Assembly (NCBI GenBank): GCA_030765065.1
Contig: CM060990.1
Location: 456,590,321 to 456,654,320 of the forward strand
Direction: 5' to 3'
Length of the DNA: 64,000 bases
Origin: Deroplatys truncata
Lineage: Eukaryota > Arthropoda > Insecta > Mantodea > Mantidae
Shown piece by piece: positions 45,465 through 58,619 of this stretch (positions within the stretch are counted from its first letter, which is position 1; every line of letters starts with the position of its first letter). The position numbers were made by a program, and so were the translations under genes. The notes under the pieces are model-generated. The model did no database searches, was not told where the DNA came from, and worked only from the letters and a program-made list of their open reading frames with translations.

Positions 45465-46961
45465 ACGGGAGAGCCAAGAAACTACGACCCGGCTGCGCGG
45501 TGTTTTTCCACTGGGGTGTGGAAACATGATAACGCACTGCTGATATAAACAAGGTCACGCTGTTGACGTGGTTTTGCTGTGAAGTTCAGTATTGAGTTGA
45601 TGGTGATGTGATGTAGTTCAGTTATTACAATTTATTTATTATTTTGTCCTGTACTTAGTCACAAAGTATATTATGGCTCAGCGTATTTTTTCTACTGCAC
45701 AGCCTGTATTTATTTATGATTCATATGTGTTAACTCAATCAGTTCACCAAGTGAAAGTACGATTTGCAGAAATATTTCCAGGTGTAAAAGTTCCAGGCCG
45801 TACAACAATCCATGAACTTTATAGCAAATTTCAGTCCACAGGAAGTGTTCAGTCTAAGAAATCTAAAAGACAGCGTACGGTTTTTACCGAAGAAACAGAT
45901 GACATCGGTCATCTTTGGAGGATTCCCCCCAAAAATTACCTAGGCGTCTTTCACAACAGGCAGGCATTTCTTATGGCTCTGCGCGAAGAGCTACCAAATT
46001 GCTCAAGTTAAAACCATATAAAACAACTGTGGCACATGCTCTTGAACCAAGTGATCCTGTAATTAGGCGCATATTTTGTGAGTGGAGTCTCAATTGTGTA
46101 CACAATGGTTAATACTTTTCAAGGATATCTGCCTTTTTAATAAACGAATTTAATTTGAAGAATATAATTTATTTAGTGTTTAACTATTTGGATATTTTAT
46201 GTTCTTGAAGTAGACCCATATTTAATATTTTTCACGGACGAGGCTTGGTTCCACCGTCCTGGATATGTGTGTATACAAAATAATCGTTACTGGAGCTTTG
46301 ACAAATCTAATATTGTTCATGAAGTACCCCTTCATGACGAACAAATTGGTTTATGATGCGCCATGAGCGGAGAAAGGGTTATAGGGCCAATTTTTTTCGA
46401 GTCAACAGTTGACGCCCGTACATATGTGAATAGAGTTTTGTCTCCTTTTTTTAGAGAATTAACAGACAGGGAGCGTAATTTTGCCTTTTTTCAACAAGAA
46501 TCTGCAATAGCTCATACGGCCAATATTTCGATGAGAACAATTGAAAGTGTATTTGAGAACAGAATTATTAGTAGAGATTTGTGGCCCCCTCAGTCCCCCG
46601 ACCTAACCCCTGCGATTTATATTTCTGGGCTAACTTCAAACATAAAGTGTACAAGACAAACCCACACACCCTGGAAAAATTAAAACAAAATATCCGCCAG
46701 GAAACTGCCAGCATTTCTCAACGTGAACTACGGCGAGTGATGGATAGTTTCCTAAAGAGGTGCCAAAAATCTATGGACAACGACGGTGGCCAGTTTCAGC
46801 ATCTACTTTCATAAAGTTGGTAAGTTGGCCTTTAAAAGTAGTTTTAAAAATGTTGTATTGTATCATCCGCGCCTTTCTATGACAGCAGCAGACGGCAACG
46901 AGCCGAGAACGCGGACAAGAAAAACATCGCGCAGCCGGTTCGTAGTTTTTTGTTCTCTCTG
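45465..46961 (+). mobile_element. Tc1/mariner-like element in TA, 1.5 kb
   Basis: Inverted ends both contain AACTACGA(C/A)CCGGCTGCGCG: the left near 45480, the right near 46930 in reverse complement. TA flanks fit at 45463-45464 and 46962-46963. A single broken transposase on the plus strand fills the element. The terminal bases themselves are diverged, so the exact ends are uncertain by a few bases. Confidence 0.7.
45673..46814 (+). pseudogene. DUF4817-type mariner-like transposase, broken
   Basis: The N-terminal helix-turn-helix region (DUF4817 type) starts MAQRIFSTAQPVFIYDSYVL and includes VKVPGRTTIHELYSKFQSTG (residues about 36-58). A frameshift near 45910 moves the frame to one reading SPQKLPRRLSQQAGISYGSA. 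About 46090-46210 is unrelated AT-rich DNA, either an intron or an insertion. The DDE part follows: FFTDEAWFHRPGY (first Asp), FFQQESAIAHTA (second; Glu replaces the usual Asp of QQDGA) and WPPQSPDLTP (third), with another frameshift there. It ends with ELRRVMDSFLKRCQKSMDN. At least three frame breaks and one changed catalytic residue make it inactive. Confidence 0.8.
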
Positions 46962-46963
46962 TA

Positions 46964-47620
46964 GAATCGCGCGAGCGTGGAGGAAGGAAAGAAGGGAGGG
47001 GAACACCGCCCTCCGATACTGGCATGAATAATAACGACTAAATTCAATTGAACCCAAAAAAGGCAAGTAACATAAGTGAACAAAGAGTATTTTGTTCTTA
47101 CGGTTCCGCATAAACACTCCTGGATGTACTTGGCTATTATTTTGGGATGGTTATTTGAAAGCGATTAGTTCTTTTTGAAGTCAAACTGTCGGAACTGTTA
47201 CTAAAAGTAATCATTTTTTATCTACAGTTAGTAACACTCCGTGTCAAGAAATATTAATGCTCTGACGTTTATTTTAAGTTTATTAAAGAATAAGATTTGG
47301 GACATGTCATGTTTTGACACCACCCTCAGTATTCCTCCAACTAATAAATGGTTTCAGTCATGCTTTGGAGTAATGAGATTCCCCTGATGGTCCAACACCA
47401 TTTGGGGAGGGTTAGAAATAACATTTAATATTCTTCTCAACAAAATTTAATGATTTCGAGATTATGTCGCAAAGTTTTGAGATTGGTTTTCGAATATTAA
47501 CTTTTCTCCAAATTACTGCATCGGTTTTATTTAGTAGTGTTTGAGGCCCGTTGTAACTGAATACGGACACCATATTCGGTGGACACTGATGATACATGAA
47601 ATGAAGTGTTATGGTAATAG
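46964..47620. other. No recognised gene
   Basis: AT-rich DNA without named features. Confidence 0.5.
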
Positions 47621-47624
47621 GAAA

Positions 47625-47815
47625 GGAAATTTGGGAAGAAACGTTTCAGGCCTAAGTTTCGGTTACCTCCCCGGCATTTGCAGTGATGACGACTGAGGAA
47701 AACCAGGAAAAAACCTCATTCAGGGTGAACGGTCCTGGCGGGATTTGAACCACAGACCCTCTGTTTACAGTCCGTGTCTTAACGAGCTCGATTAATTGTG
47801 TCGGTGCCACATCTG
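47625..47815 (-). mobile_element. tRNA-related SINE copy (minus orientation)
   Basis: Read on the minus strand it gives GTGGTTCAAATCCCGCCAGG, a good pol III B box. This is followed by GAGGTTTTTTCCTGGTTTTC and CTTCCCAAATTTCC at the tail. The same arrangement occurs on the plus strand at 49590-49835. Confidence 0.65.
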
Positions 47816-49585
47816 GTTTTTCTCACTTTTGTATGTTAACTGCGATTGCATATTGGACAGCAGGTTAAATTAAATTGCATTACTACTTACTGGTTTACGA
47901 CGAAGCAGATTTTCTGTTTTCCTGATGCTTTTGTGAGTTAATGAAGTTGGGAATTTCACAATATCCGGTGGAAAAAACAAGAACAAATTAGTGAAGTATG
48001 GGAACCTAATAAGCGAAAAAGTAATCTTGTGAGTATTCAGTGAACATGATAACATGATCTGCGAATCAACTAATTTATTAATTTCCGTTACTTTTCACTT
48101 TTAATTTAGAGTTGCCGTTCCGCTCTCATCACGTAAAGAGGACTCTTAGCGGGGCTCAAATTTTCTCTTAATTGGAATGCCAGTCATCATCAGATTTCCA
48201 GCATCCCCAAGCACCGAAATTAGATTATTCACTTCCTTCCCTTCGCCCTAAGACCCCTATCCCTATTTTGAGCTTTCACTCTTTGGCACAATCTCTTGAC
48301 TTCAGGAGCACTTCCTTATTTTTTGAAACCTCCCTTCTTGTTCATTATAACATTCATTTTTCTCGTATTTTTCTTCAATAGTCTCAGGAGGGCAAATGTA
48401 GCAAATTAGGGAAGTTTTCACGTATATACCTAACATTGAAACGAAAAAGCTAATCCGTCATTAATTACTGTACAGTGGTGCATAACTGATTAATAAAGTT
48501 AGTGCAAACATATATAGAGTAGATGCAAGCGCAGAAACTGGATGTTAGCACTCGCATTATAAATTAGTTCAGAAAGTATAAAAGCAGTAGTTTGTTAATG
48601 AAAAATGGCGATTCAAATTAAACGTCTGTTTATAGTAATTGTCATTTTCAGATTGCTTTCTCATGAAAAAGGCGATGTATTCAAGTCAAATTACATTTTA
48701 TGTAAAATAAAATAGTTTTTAAATGCATTTTAGTGTACAAGTGCTTCCATATTTAAAGTCCTAACCTAATATTCCAAAATTGAATCCAGATATGTTGAAG
48801 TCCCTTCTATTAAATGTAATCTACTAACATAATTTGGCTTTCAATTCCCAATACTAATTTTCTGTTCAGACAGTTTTGAAACCGACTTGTAACTTATATA
48901 AAGTAAGCATCTAGAATCGGCTCATTATTTTCACCAAAAAAAAAAAGAAGAAGCATAAATCCTCACCAAGTGTTCTGATGGGTGCGGGAATAATACTCAA
49001 ATGAGAATGTAAATATTGATTATTTTACAACACATTATAATATCTGTATTTTTCATCTCCTTATTGATGCATTTTGCTATGTAATTAATGTTGTTTATAG
49101 TTGTACCTATATTTTAACCCAATGGCTATCCATCTAACTTATGAATAAATATACTCGAAGTAGCGGCTCGCCGGTTGGTGGTCAGTCCATTATTGTTTTC
49201 ACTACTTTATTACGTGATCTTGAGGTTTAACATCCTCAGGGCAGATTCAGAGGCACTGTCCGTATTTCCTGGCATACTATCCACCTTGACAATAGCATAA
49301 CTAGTGCACCTAGTTTATCTTCCAACTTTTGTTTTGAGTTTCTGCGCTGTATGATGGTTAGTTTTATGAAATGTTTCTCAATGTTTTCTAAAACCAAAAG
49401 GAAGTAAGAGTTCGTGCACCACCAGTTCACCTTACCAGTCATCATTCTGCTCTTAATTAACATAAAAGCTTAACAATTATATAAAAAGTAAAGGGGATAG
49501 CTTTTTTTAATGAAAGCAACAAATAATATCACGCAGTGCCATACTTAATGCATTTCTACTGAAGATCTGAAACTGATATTTACGG
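47816..49585. other. No recognised gene
   Basis: AT-rich. Short frames at 47870-48055, 48172-48381 and 49236-49463 have no motif. Confidence 0.5.
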
Positions 49586-49589
49586 CTTC

Positions 49590-49835
49590 TCATGACCGAC
49601 ACGGGTACCGAGATCTTTAAGATATGAACCCATTAACGGGAAGTTCGCCGTTCAAATCTCGCCGGGATCTTCCTCCCTGACTGAGGTTTTATCCAGGTTT
49701 TCCTCAGACCTCAAAACTGGCAAATGTAGAGGGGTACCTTAAACTTAGCCTGCGACGTTTCTTCTCAAATTTCCTTTCCCAAATGTAACTTTTTTTCATG
49801 TATCTTCAGCAGGCTAAGGATCCGGGCAAGTTAAG
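49590..49835 (+). mobile_element. tRNA-related SINE copy (plus orientation)
   Basis: GCCGTTCAAATCTCGCCGGG (B-box-like), then GAGGTTTTATCCAGGTTTTC, CTCAAATTTCCTTTCCCAAA and a tail. It pairs with 47625-47815 as an inverted copy at moderate divergence. Confidence 0.65.
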
Positions 49836-50599
49836 ATTGAAGTGAAGTTTACTGTGCATCAAGTAGGGTAGAGTGAAGTGGTCCATTAGTATGTTGTTTA
49901 CCTATGAGGCCGTGTCCAACCCGCTTCGTGACTCGAGGTACAGTACAATGGATACATGACAGTTCCATCCCATGATATTTTCGCGCTGGTACAATTTAGT
50001 GACATTTCCGCTCGAGAGCTATTAACACTAATGTTTCCCAGAAATGGTGAACCCTATATCACCCCTCATCATCCCCACTTCGCTTGGTCAGTACCTGGTA
50101 GTGACATTCACTACCGCCTAATGAGTAATTCTAATGATTACCGCTCATTCTCCTTGTAGCTCTGCATGCATATACTTGTTAGCTAGCTTTTTGAGAAAAC
50201 CACTATTGAGATAGCAGAAACTACCAAAGGTAGGCCATTATTGATTTCCAATGGATAAAGAAAATAAGAAAAACCTAATCCACTGAATGTATAAATGAGA
50301 GAAATGGAAACTACAAGGGACGGATTTCAACAAAAAAGAAACTGTTTTAGGTGAATAGCCTCATAGTTGCATACCAGATGTAGCAGCATGTGAAGTTGCT
50401 GTGCAGTTGGCTAAAGCAAGAAAATGAGCCGGGGAGAGCGAGGATTCTATTTCAAAAATCTATCTTGAATAAGTGGGCCAGATTTTCAACAAAGGACTTG
50501 ATTTTATTATCCGTTTGTTGTCTCAAAATTCTGCTAAGCAGCCACTGCATCGGGTTCGTTACAAAATCCTGCTCACTCTGAAGATATTGTAATACCTGT
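49836..50599. other. No recognised gene
   Basis: Mixed DNA. Short frames at 49956-50159 and 50390-50581 have no motif. 50390-50581 may be flank or 5' part of the MULE relic that follows. Confidence 0.45.
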
Positions 50600-51540
50600 A
50601 GAATTGTTGAAGATGAATGACGGAGAATGCTTTCTTCTTCATGACGAACTCCTAGAACCAAGTGAGAGAATGCCTATGTTTGCTAGTGGAAATGGCAAAC
50701 TACTTTGACTCAGTGTAAACGTTTCTTTTTCGAGGCACTTTCAAAAGCTCCAGTAAGCAGTTTGAGCAAATATGTGTAATCCACGCGGGTTTAGGAAACA
50801 CCATGGAGGAAGCTAATGTGATTCTAGCTGTTTATTGCCTTCTTCCAAACAAGAAGAAAGAAACATATGATGGATTCTTCATCACCATCAAGGAACTGGA
50901 TGGTCTCGCGATTTAGCGGTCATGGACTTCGAGACACCTACTGTCGAATCCTTCAGGACCTTGTTTCCGGCTACAAAGTTCACCGGCTGCAGCTTTCACT
51001 TCAACCAGTGTTTGCGGAGGAGAGTGCAGCAACCTGGCCTTGTGAACAGCTACTATGAAGACGAAGAAGTGAGGCTGTACATTCGCATGTGTGCGCTTTG
51101 GCTTATATTTCGGCAGATGAAGTTGATGATGGATGGCTGCTCATACAAGAAGACACTCCTGAAAGAGAACAACTGAGAAGCTTCTACGACTACTTTGTAG
51201 AACAATGGATGGAAAACTAATATTCCAAGGCATATTTGGTGCTGCTATGGGGAACGACACAGAATTAACAACGTTGCAGAAGCCTGGAATACAAGACTAA
51301 ACGGAATGGTAACCAGAGCGCATCCTAATGTGTACACCTTAATTTCAAATTTTAGGCATGATGCTAAGTACTACAGTCACACATTTGATAGACAAGCCCT
51401 TCATTTAGACGGCAATAAGAGGAGAAAACAAGCAATAAGAAATGATAAGGCCCTGCTGAAAGCTCTGAAATCATTAAGGAATGCCGGAGAACTCAAAACA
51501 TGCTTGAAAACCATAGCCTATATACAGGAGCTTGAGTAAA
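50600..51540 (+). pseudogene. MULE (Mutator-like) transposase relic
   Basis: Plus-strand fragments follow MULE order: LLHDELLEPSERMPMFASGN, FEQICVIHAG-like text near 50760, VMDFETPTVESFRTLFPATK (second Asp and following) with KFTGCSFHFNQCLRRRVQ (the conserved CxFH region, about 50970-51020), then RINNVAEAWNTRLNG (catalytic Glu region, about 51260-51305), AHPNVYTLISNFRHDAKYY and a lysine-rich tail. Three or more frameshifts and stops are present. No terminal inverted repeats were found, so the element boundaries are unknown. Confidence 0.7.
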
Positions 51541-51639
51541 ATTTAGCATTCTAACTTAAAAATGCGTGTAAATATTTCTCTGTCTGCACGCACATAATAT
51601 TATGGTAAATTTCTTTGAGACGCAGCTTTAAAAAATAAA

Positions 51640-52255
51640 AACAAAAAAATATGGGCAACGACTAGAGACTACCTCCACGTGATGTTCCAGAGAAACGGCT
51701 TTTACGTTGGCTACGAGTTTCTTTAAAATATTTATGAAATCACCAAAATACGTCGAGGCTTCACTCGAATTATGTATTTTACTTTCTCCGCACCTAGAGA
51801 TGGGGAAATATTGTTTCCACCCAAAAATTGAATATCGAGTTTCACCGAAAATATACGTTTTGAGGTACCCTGAATCCAAAAAAAATAGAAAAAGATGCGT
51901 GAATTTGTGTGCGAACTGCATAACTCAAAAATGAAAAGTCAGATGAATACCAAAGTCCTGCACGAACTACCTTTTACATGAAAGAATTTTCATTAATTCT
52001 TATTTTCCCCAAAAGTGCTCTAACGATTTTTGTTAAAATGACAAATGGTTGTGGCAATAACATCATAACTAAAATGTATATTAGGAATTTTCTGGGAATG
52101 CACTGTGAGCTCTGCTTTACACTGAGTGGATATTAGAAAATGGAAGCCATAAGAGATAGGAAGAAATGTGTTTCCGAAAAAGAAACAAAAAAACATGGAG
52201 CTCATTAAAATACACAACTTTCCTTAAATAACCTTTTTCCTAGCTTCAAGCCGAT
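51640..52255 (-). repeat. Dispersed repeat, inverted copy of 41520-42095
   Basis: In reverse complement it has GGATTCAGGGTACCTCAAAA and CGTATATTTTCGGTGAAAC, aligned with 41980-42030. The CA-rich run of the other copy is replaced by unrelated sequence. Confidence 0.65.
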
Positions 52256-55200
52256 TCGATAAATTTCGTGCTCTATATTTATATTTTGCCAAGATTAAGT
52301 GAATTTGATAAAAATAGCTCAAAATTCGTGATTGTGTTTTTTTTACCGTAATGATCTCATGACAAGATGCAGTATCGCACCGTTGTTAAATAACCACACA
52401 TTATTATTGTTATTATTATTATTATTTCAATTAATAATATAATCATCATTATTATTAGATTATATAGAATAAACGCTTTTAATTCCCACGCTCTCGTTCC
52501 GAGCTTGAATTCTGCTTAGGCTTATCGGTATAGATCCACTGGCTCTTTTGTCATTCATTGTAATGTCATTCATATTACATGTCCTATTAAAATAAATTGA
52601 AAATTAATAATAAAAAAATGATGTAATGTAGTAATATTCAATAATAATAAAAATCATAATAAAATAGTATGTAATAATATTAATAGTAACTGTAATAATA
52701 AGGATAATAATAAATGGGACTGCTGATAAATAATAAAACAAAGGAAAAATAGATTAATATATTAAAGGATAAAACTAATCGCTATTTACATCAAAGTTAT
52801 GCTGTTGATTATAGTAAGCAGAACTGACAATGATCTAGGTGTACAATAATACAAATGATTCTTATATTAGCTAAGTTCTACACATAAAAACATACATACC
52901 TACGTTAATACAATATCTATATAATTCCTAAATTATGAGCTCAGTTAAAGAGTAATAATGAACAAAACGTGTAGGAAAAATTATGCGTCAATCCTGGGTT
53001 TCCTCAAGTACTCATTCATTAATAAGACAATTTGCTTCCATCTACTTGATGCCTATTCTAGCCCTTCTCTCAGAAAGAATTAGAATAGTATTTTATAATG
53101 TATAGATAATTTAAACGGGTCCATATTCTTGGTTCACGCCGAGTTCATGGATAATAAGATTATAAAACACAAAAGAGCAACATTTCAATAATTATATGTT
53201 TATTCCAGGCAGATGTTTTCTACACAACTCCGTGTTTTATCAAAAACGAATACTGCTAGAGAAATTCTTTTTATTTTATTGTATGTATACATAACTCTTT
53301 AGATTTTCTCGTGGAGAGGGGAAGTGAGGTTAGTTGAAGTGAGATTACCTGAAACCTGCTTTCGCCCAAACTAATTAAGAAAGAATGGTTTAGCGCGGAA
53401 ATGTCACAGTGTGAAAATGCCACGGTGCGTTAAGTCTCCCGCATCGCACATACACTTGTGTCTCTCATTTAGATGTATGTGTGCTACTTCATTTTACACC
53501 TTCACTGGACTGTACTTTCACAGTAGCAAATAAGGCAGCGCATTGGCTTCTTTATTTATATGAACAGTACTGTGTTTACGGAACTCTAATAAGGTTACTA
53601 ACTTGTCCTGGAGTGACCACCGCCTGTGGTACTCTATGCAGTAAGAGCGGGCGTTAATCACTACAAAAATTACAGTAATATTTTACTTGCATACCAATTT
53701 TACGAATATATTCATTTGTCTTTTCAAAATGTGTGTAGATAAAAAATCTTTATCTTCAGAACTCGCTAAATTCACAAGCTTTACAACTCACAAGAAACAA
53801 GAGTGACAATATTCACTAATTGTTTTAGTTTTTCTTTTGTGTTGAAATAATAAATTCGAATGGTTGTCATATGGAGTGTATGCATATACAGGAAAAATGT
53901 TCTTGTAGATTTAGAATCACAGTAAAAAAAACATTGATTTAAACGGGACACATGTGAAATCAAAGGGACAATCAGGGAGTGAAAATCATTTCATGAAATA
54001 AAATATTAATAATTTTCAGTCTATATAATGCATTTTATATCAGGTCTAAATAGATGTATGTAAAAACATTGTTTTTATGGTGTTAGGTGGTACTAGTAAG
54101 AAAGGAAGGCCACCAAACTTAATCACCGGCTGTATTTATGTAATTTGTAAATTAATATCTTTATTTTATTGTTCGTGGCATATAGTGTCAATAAGCGACA
54201 CAGGACGAGAGTATTTACAATAATATTAGTTACATTATAAGAAACTAAACATTTGTGTGATTTACAGGGAAAAGATTCCAATTATGTCGCAAAATACTGT
54301 CATATGGAAGTTAAAAGAGAGAGAAGGAGAGAGAGAGAGAGAGAGAGAGAGAAAAGAAAGAAGAAGCCGTTAGGAATTATCTGCTGACCCGTTCATGCCT
54401 ATATCATAACCCATCGATGCAATAACCAATTCAAAACAACTGGAGGGTATTTTATACACAATATATCAAAATAAATAGATCCCTCCATCAGTATACTACA
54501 TTTACAGAGATTTAGAGTTACTTCAAAACTTCGTACTATATTTAATTACATTCAAACTGCTCTGATGAAATGGCTTTCTTTTGGGTTTAGGAAGAGGTGA
54601 GTAAAATACTGAACTTAAACTAAGGAAAACCAAATAGGAGAAAACTTAAATAAATGAAAACCAAATAAATGAACAGGCAAATGGAGATATTTCCACCCCC
54701 TTTATGTCTACATATCAGGGCTCCTACTTACGTATTTAGTGAAACTCCGGATTAAAATTAAACCCAAAAGAAAACGACTGCAATAACCAGCCCAAAATAA
54801 AAAACATTGATTCTATAAAATATCGACTGACAGCAAAACGCTTTGCAGACATACAATAATAAATATTCATATTAGCACATCTACTCTAAGCTTTCTTGGT
54901 TCACTATAGAGTTTCGTCATCCAACTCGAATTATTTTACAACTTCTTTGGCAGCAACAGCTGTTCTATCCTTTTCGAACATTCGTGGCACTAGTTACGTC
55001 TTTTCTTATTCACCATTGAGATTCCATATTGCCTTTCTTAATGTTTCCAGTCCCTCTTAATGACTGAATGCTAAATTGAGCCCCGAGTGTATTAATTTGG
55101 TTACCAATAATGGTCTAATGAGGATAAACAAAAATCCCCTAATAAACCTTAACCAAGAGACTCGCCCCAAAACAAGACTGGAAATCGGCTTCTTCAGGTA

Positions 55201-56145
55201 AGAAGGTAGACGTACTACCCTTAGGAGGTGTACCTAAAGAAAACTGTCGTATCTGTACTAGCAATGTCTTGTTTTGAAACGGGATTATTTTTAGTGTATT
55301 CTTGTGATTTTATTTTTCATGTTATTTATGCGTGTAGCTTAAGAGTAAGGAAGATTTATTTATTATGAACACTGTATCTGTGTTTGTTTGGAACAAATTT
55401 CACAATTTAATATGTATTTTACACCAGGGTCGTATTTAGAGGGGGGTTTAGGTTTCAAGCCCCCCCCCGAAACTGCTGACAGTTTTATTTATTTAAATTC
55501 ATAGCAAACCAATATGGGAAAATGTCGTTACATAACAGTAGGTCTATTGCTAGTAGCACATTCACAAGAAAAAAGGAAGCTTAATACCGTCGCCTTACAT
55601 AGGTAAGGTGACCATACATTCCGGTTTTCGAAGCAGTCTCCATTTTTTGTGCTGTAAGGTGGAATATCCTCATTCTGGTGAGTTTTTCTGTCTATATAAT
55701 GTCTCCAAGCAATTTCCTTATTCATGTAACGACTATATACTACGGAACCGGTACATGGTAACTGTGTGGGGGAACTGTTAAGTTTAGATCTACTTGTGGA
55801 AAACCCTCCCCGAAATTTTTTTCTGGGTACGCGCATGTTTTCCACAATGTTTAGTATCATGATATATAGATTTTCATAGTATTCATGATAGTATTCATAT
55901 GGTATATTCATAGTATTCATAATATATAAAGCTATTTAAATTCGCAGTAAATAAATTTTCAAAAGAATCGTAGTAATCTACGGGACAGCTAATAATCCAA
56001 ATGTTGACTGTAAGACTAAACTGTGACAACCCCGGTCCTGTGTTCTGAAGGTATACTTGAATTCTTAGGTGAGAAGAAGTACACAAAGACATCCTTTATC
56101 GAACTTAGCTGTTATGTAGCTAGCCTAAACAAGTAGAATATTATA
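52256..56145. other. No recognised gene; microsatellites
   Basis: AT-rich intergenic DNA. ATT/TAA-rich low complexity is at 52400-52720, a (GA)n run at 54316-54354, and a C-rich run at about 55460-55470 next to CAGGGTCGTATTTAGAGG, which resembles a hAT-type end but has no partner. Direct repeats of TTCATAGTATTCAT occur near 55874-55925. The 130-codon frame at 55528-55920 (minus) has no motif. Confidence 0.5.
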
Positions 56146-56149
56146 GGGG

Positions 56150-57420
56150 AAGCTAGGCCACTTTTGCGTTTATATGGGAAAGGATAGGGAAAACGAAGGT
56201 AGATGCGACTGTTCAAGGAGGAAAATCCGTTTATATGGGAGAGATGGGGAATACAGGATTGATAATAGGCTAGACAGGGGTTGAAGGAGGAGAATGCGCT
56301 TTATATGGGAGAGATAGGGAATACGAGGAAAAGTGATAGGCTAGACAGAGTTTAAGGTGTGGAGTATGCGTTTGTATGGAGAGACGAGGAAAACGAAGGC
56401 AGATGTTAGGTTGAGTAAGTCTTCAAGGAGGAAAATGCGTTTATATGGGAGAGATACGAGTAGAGATCCGTGCTAGAGCAGGAGCTGAAGGAGGATCAAT
56501 GCGCTTTATATGAGAGAGGGGGGAATACGAGGAGAGCTGCTACTCTAGACAGAGGTTGAGGAGTACAGTATGTATTTATATGGGGAATATGTGGGAAACG
56601 GGAAGAGATGATAGGCTAGACAGGTACTGAAGGAGGGAAATGTAGGTTTATACAGGTGAGGTAGGAAACCAAGGAGAGCTGCTGGGCTAGAGATATGCTG
56701 AAGGAGGGAGTGATACGCTTTATACGGGAGAAATAGGAAATACGAGGGGAGATGCTAGACTAGACAGGGCTTGAAGGGTTAAATATGACTTAATATGGGA
56801 GAGATAGCAAACCGAGGAGAGGTATTAGTCTAGGAGGGTTTGAATGGCAGAGTATGCGTTTATATAGGGAGCGGAGGAAAACGATGAGAGTAGTTAGGTT
56901 GGAGGAACGTTCAAGGAGGAAAATACGTTTATATGGGAGAGATAGGGAAAACTAGGAGAGATCCAAGGTAGAGCAGGGCTGAAGGAGGGAACGCCCTTTA
57001 TATGATACAGGTAGGCAATACGGGGAGAGGTATTAGGTTATATAGAGGTTGAGGAATAGGGTATAGGTTTATGTGGGGGTAAACGGAGAGAGATCCTATG
57101 TTAGGAGAGAGTTGAAGGAGGGCAATGCGCTTTATATGAGGGAAGTGGGGAATACGAGGAGAGGTGCTAGTCTGAACAGAGGTTGAGGAATACACTACAC
57201 GTTTATATGGGGAATATATGTGAAACAGCGAGAGATGATAAGCAAGACAGATACTGAAGGAGGGGGCATGTAGGCTTATACAGGTAGGAAACCAAGGAGA
57301 GATTCTAGGCTAGACAGATGCTCAAGGAGGGAGGGATACGCTTTATACGGAAAAGAAACGGGAAACGTGGAAAGATGCTAGGATAGACAGAGTTAAAGGA
57401 GGAAGAGGTTTGGGACACAA
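56150..57420. repeat. Purine-rich minisatellite of E2, well over a dozen diverged units
   Basis: Repeats contain TTTATATGGGAGAGATAGGG, AATACGAGGAGAG, TGCTAGGCTAGACAG and TTGAAGGAGGA at about 70-80 bp spacing. The strand is about two thirds purine. It is the same family as the arms of E1. Confidence 0.85.
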
Positions 57421-58389
57421 AGACACCGCCAATTAAAGTTTGCAAATGGTTTGACACGCTTTGGACCTATTTTCTTGACACTGAGGGTGAAGTCCCTCGG
57501 CGCTAAAGCTCTAAAATATCTGTGTCAATCTATCAGGTAATGTTCGTCCATGCATAACATCATCTAACTCTATTGAAAAAAACAAGGATTTATACTGCTA
57601 ACGTCCCGGCATCGTGTCTCTAAAGGGTTGGACGCTGGTCGTCGATTGGTGAATACAATTATTCGAATTAAGTATTTTTGATTGATTAATATAAAGAGTA
57701 ATTGGGATAGTATCGTATATTGTGGCATGTGCACAGATAATAGGATACACGACTCTCTGGGCACCGAGATCCGAGACGGCAGTTTGTCTGTGAGTAGGGG
57801 TAAATCAGGGGAACTAAGTCTTAGGGAAGGGATAGCGTCAGTAACGCTTGAAGAGTTAGCGTTGGTTGGGGAGTCAGTAAGCAAGCCCCGAATAGCCAAG
57901 ACGTAGAACTGCTTTCTTCGTGCTCCGGCACGATGGCCTCGTCAACAGACAATGGGAAAAGAATGTAAGTAATGTAATTAGTCTTTATCTCATTAAACCC
58001 TTAGCCATCCACTCTTGACGGGTTTTAATTACGGTAGCGTAGAATCCTTCCTCTCCCTTAAAGCCAGGTATTATTCTGATTAGTAATATTTTCTGTATTT
58101 AAATTAGCTGCGTTCCCCGTCGTAGCCTCGCCATTTGCAGATCTTGTATAATTTGCCCGTACCTCTTGCAAGCGAGTGTTCTACCCTTCTGTTTCTGTGA
58201 AGTATTTAAAGAGAGGCTACGACAATATATGTAGGGAAAACCGGTTAGTATCACAAGTGTTCATGGTAATTCAGAGCAGCGATTCGTACCAGAGTTATTT
58301 AAGGTAATTTCCCATGATTCGGGTAGTATCAAAGGTATTTAAGTCATTTTAACAGACAATTCAGATAGCGTCACTGGTATTCATGGTAA
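57421..58389. other. E2 segment, no recognised gene
   Basis: Contains overlapping frames at 57570-57906 on both strands, without a recognised family, and GGTATTCATGGTAATAT-type short repeats (58255-58395). Confidence 0.45.
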
Positions 58390-58545
58390 TATAGAGAGTA
58401 ATTAGATTATAAACATTTCTCATCCAACGTTACAACACTTTTATATACTTCTTTCTAAATCTTAGAAACTTTTTATATGTTAAACAGTTAGTGTGCGAGA
58501 CGGAGAGTGACAAACTGTATATCGGTTTACAGTGAAGATATATAG
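58390..58545. repeat. Conserved Polinton subterminal block (copy 3)
   Basis: ATAGAGAGTAATTAGATTAT … CAACACTTTTATATACTT … CAAACTGTATATCGGTTTAC. Same order and orientation as 5037-5190, with a few differences. Confidence 0.85.
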
Positions 58546-58619
58546 AAGTATTCTAAACTAACCCCACACCGAACGCTCTAACCTATCCCAACCTTGACTT
58601 CTCATTGTCTATTCAATCC

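Noticed and set aside
55410-55450. hAT-like end CAGGGTCGTATTTAGAGG
   Set aside because: No inverted partner or 8-bp duplication was found nearby.
57570-57906. Overlapping 109- and 74-codon ORFs on opposite strands in E2
   Set aside because: No motif or family; neither strand shows any sign of coding preference.
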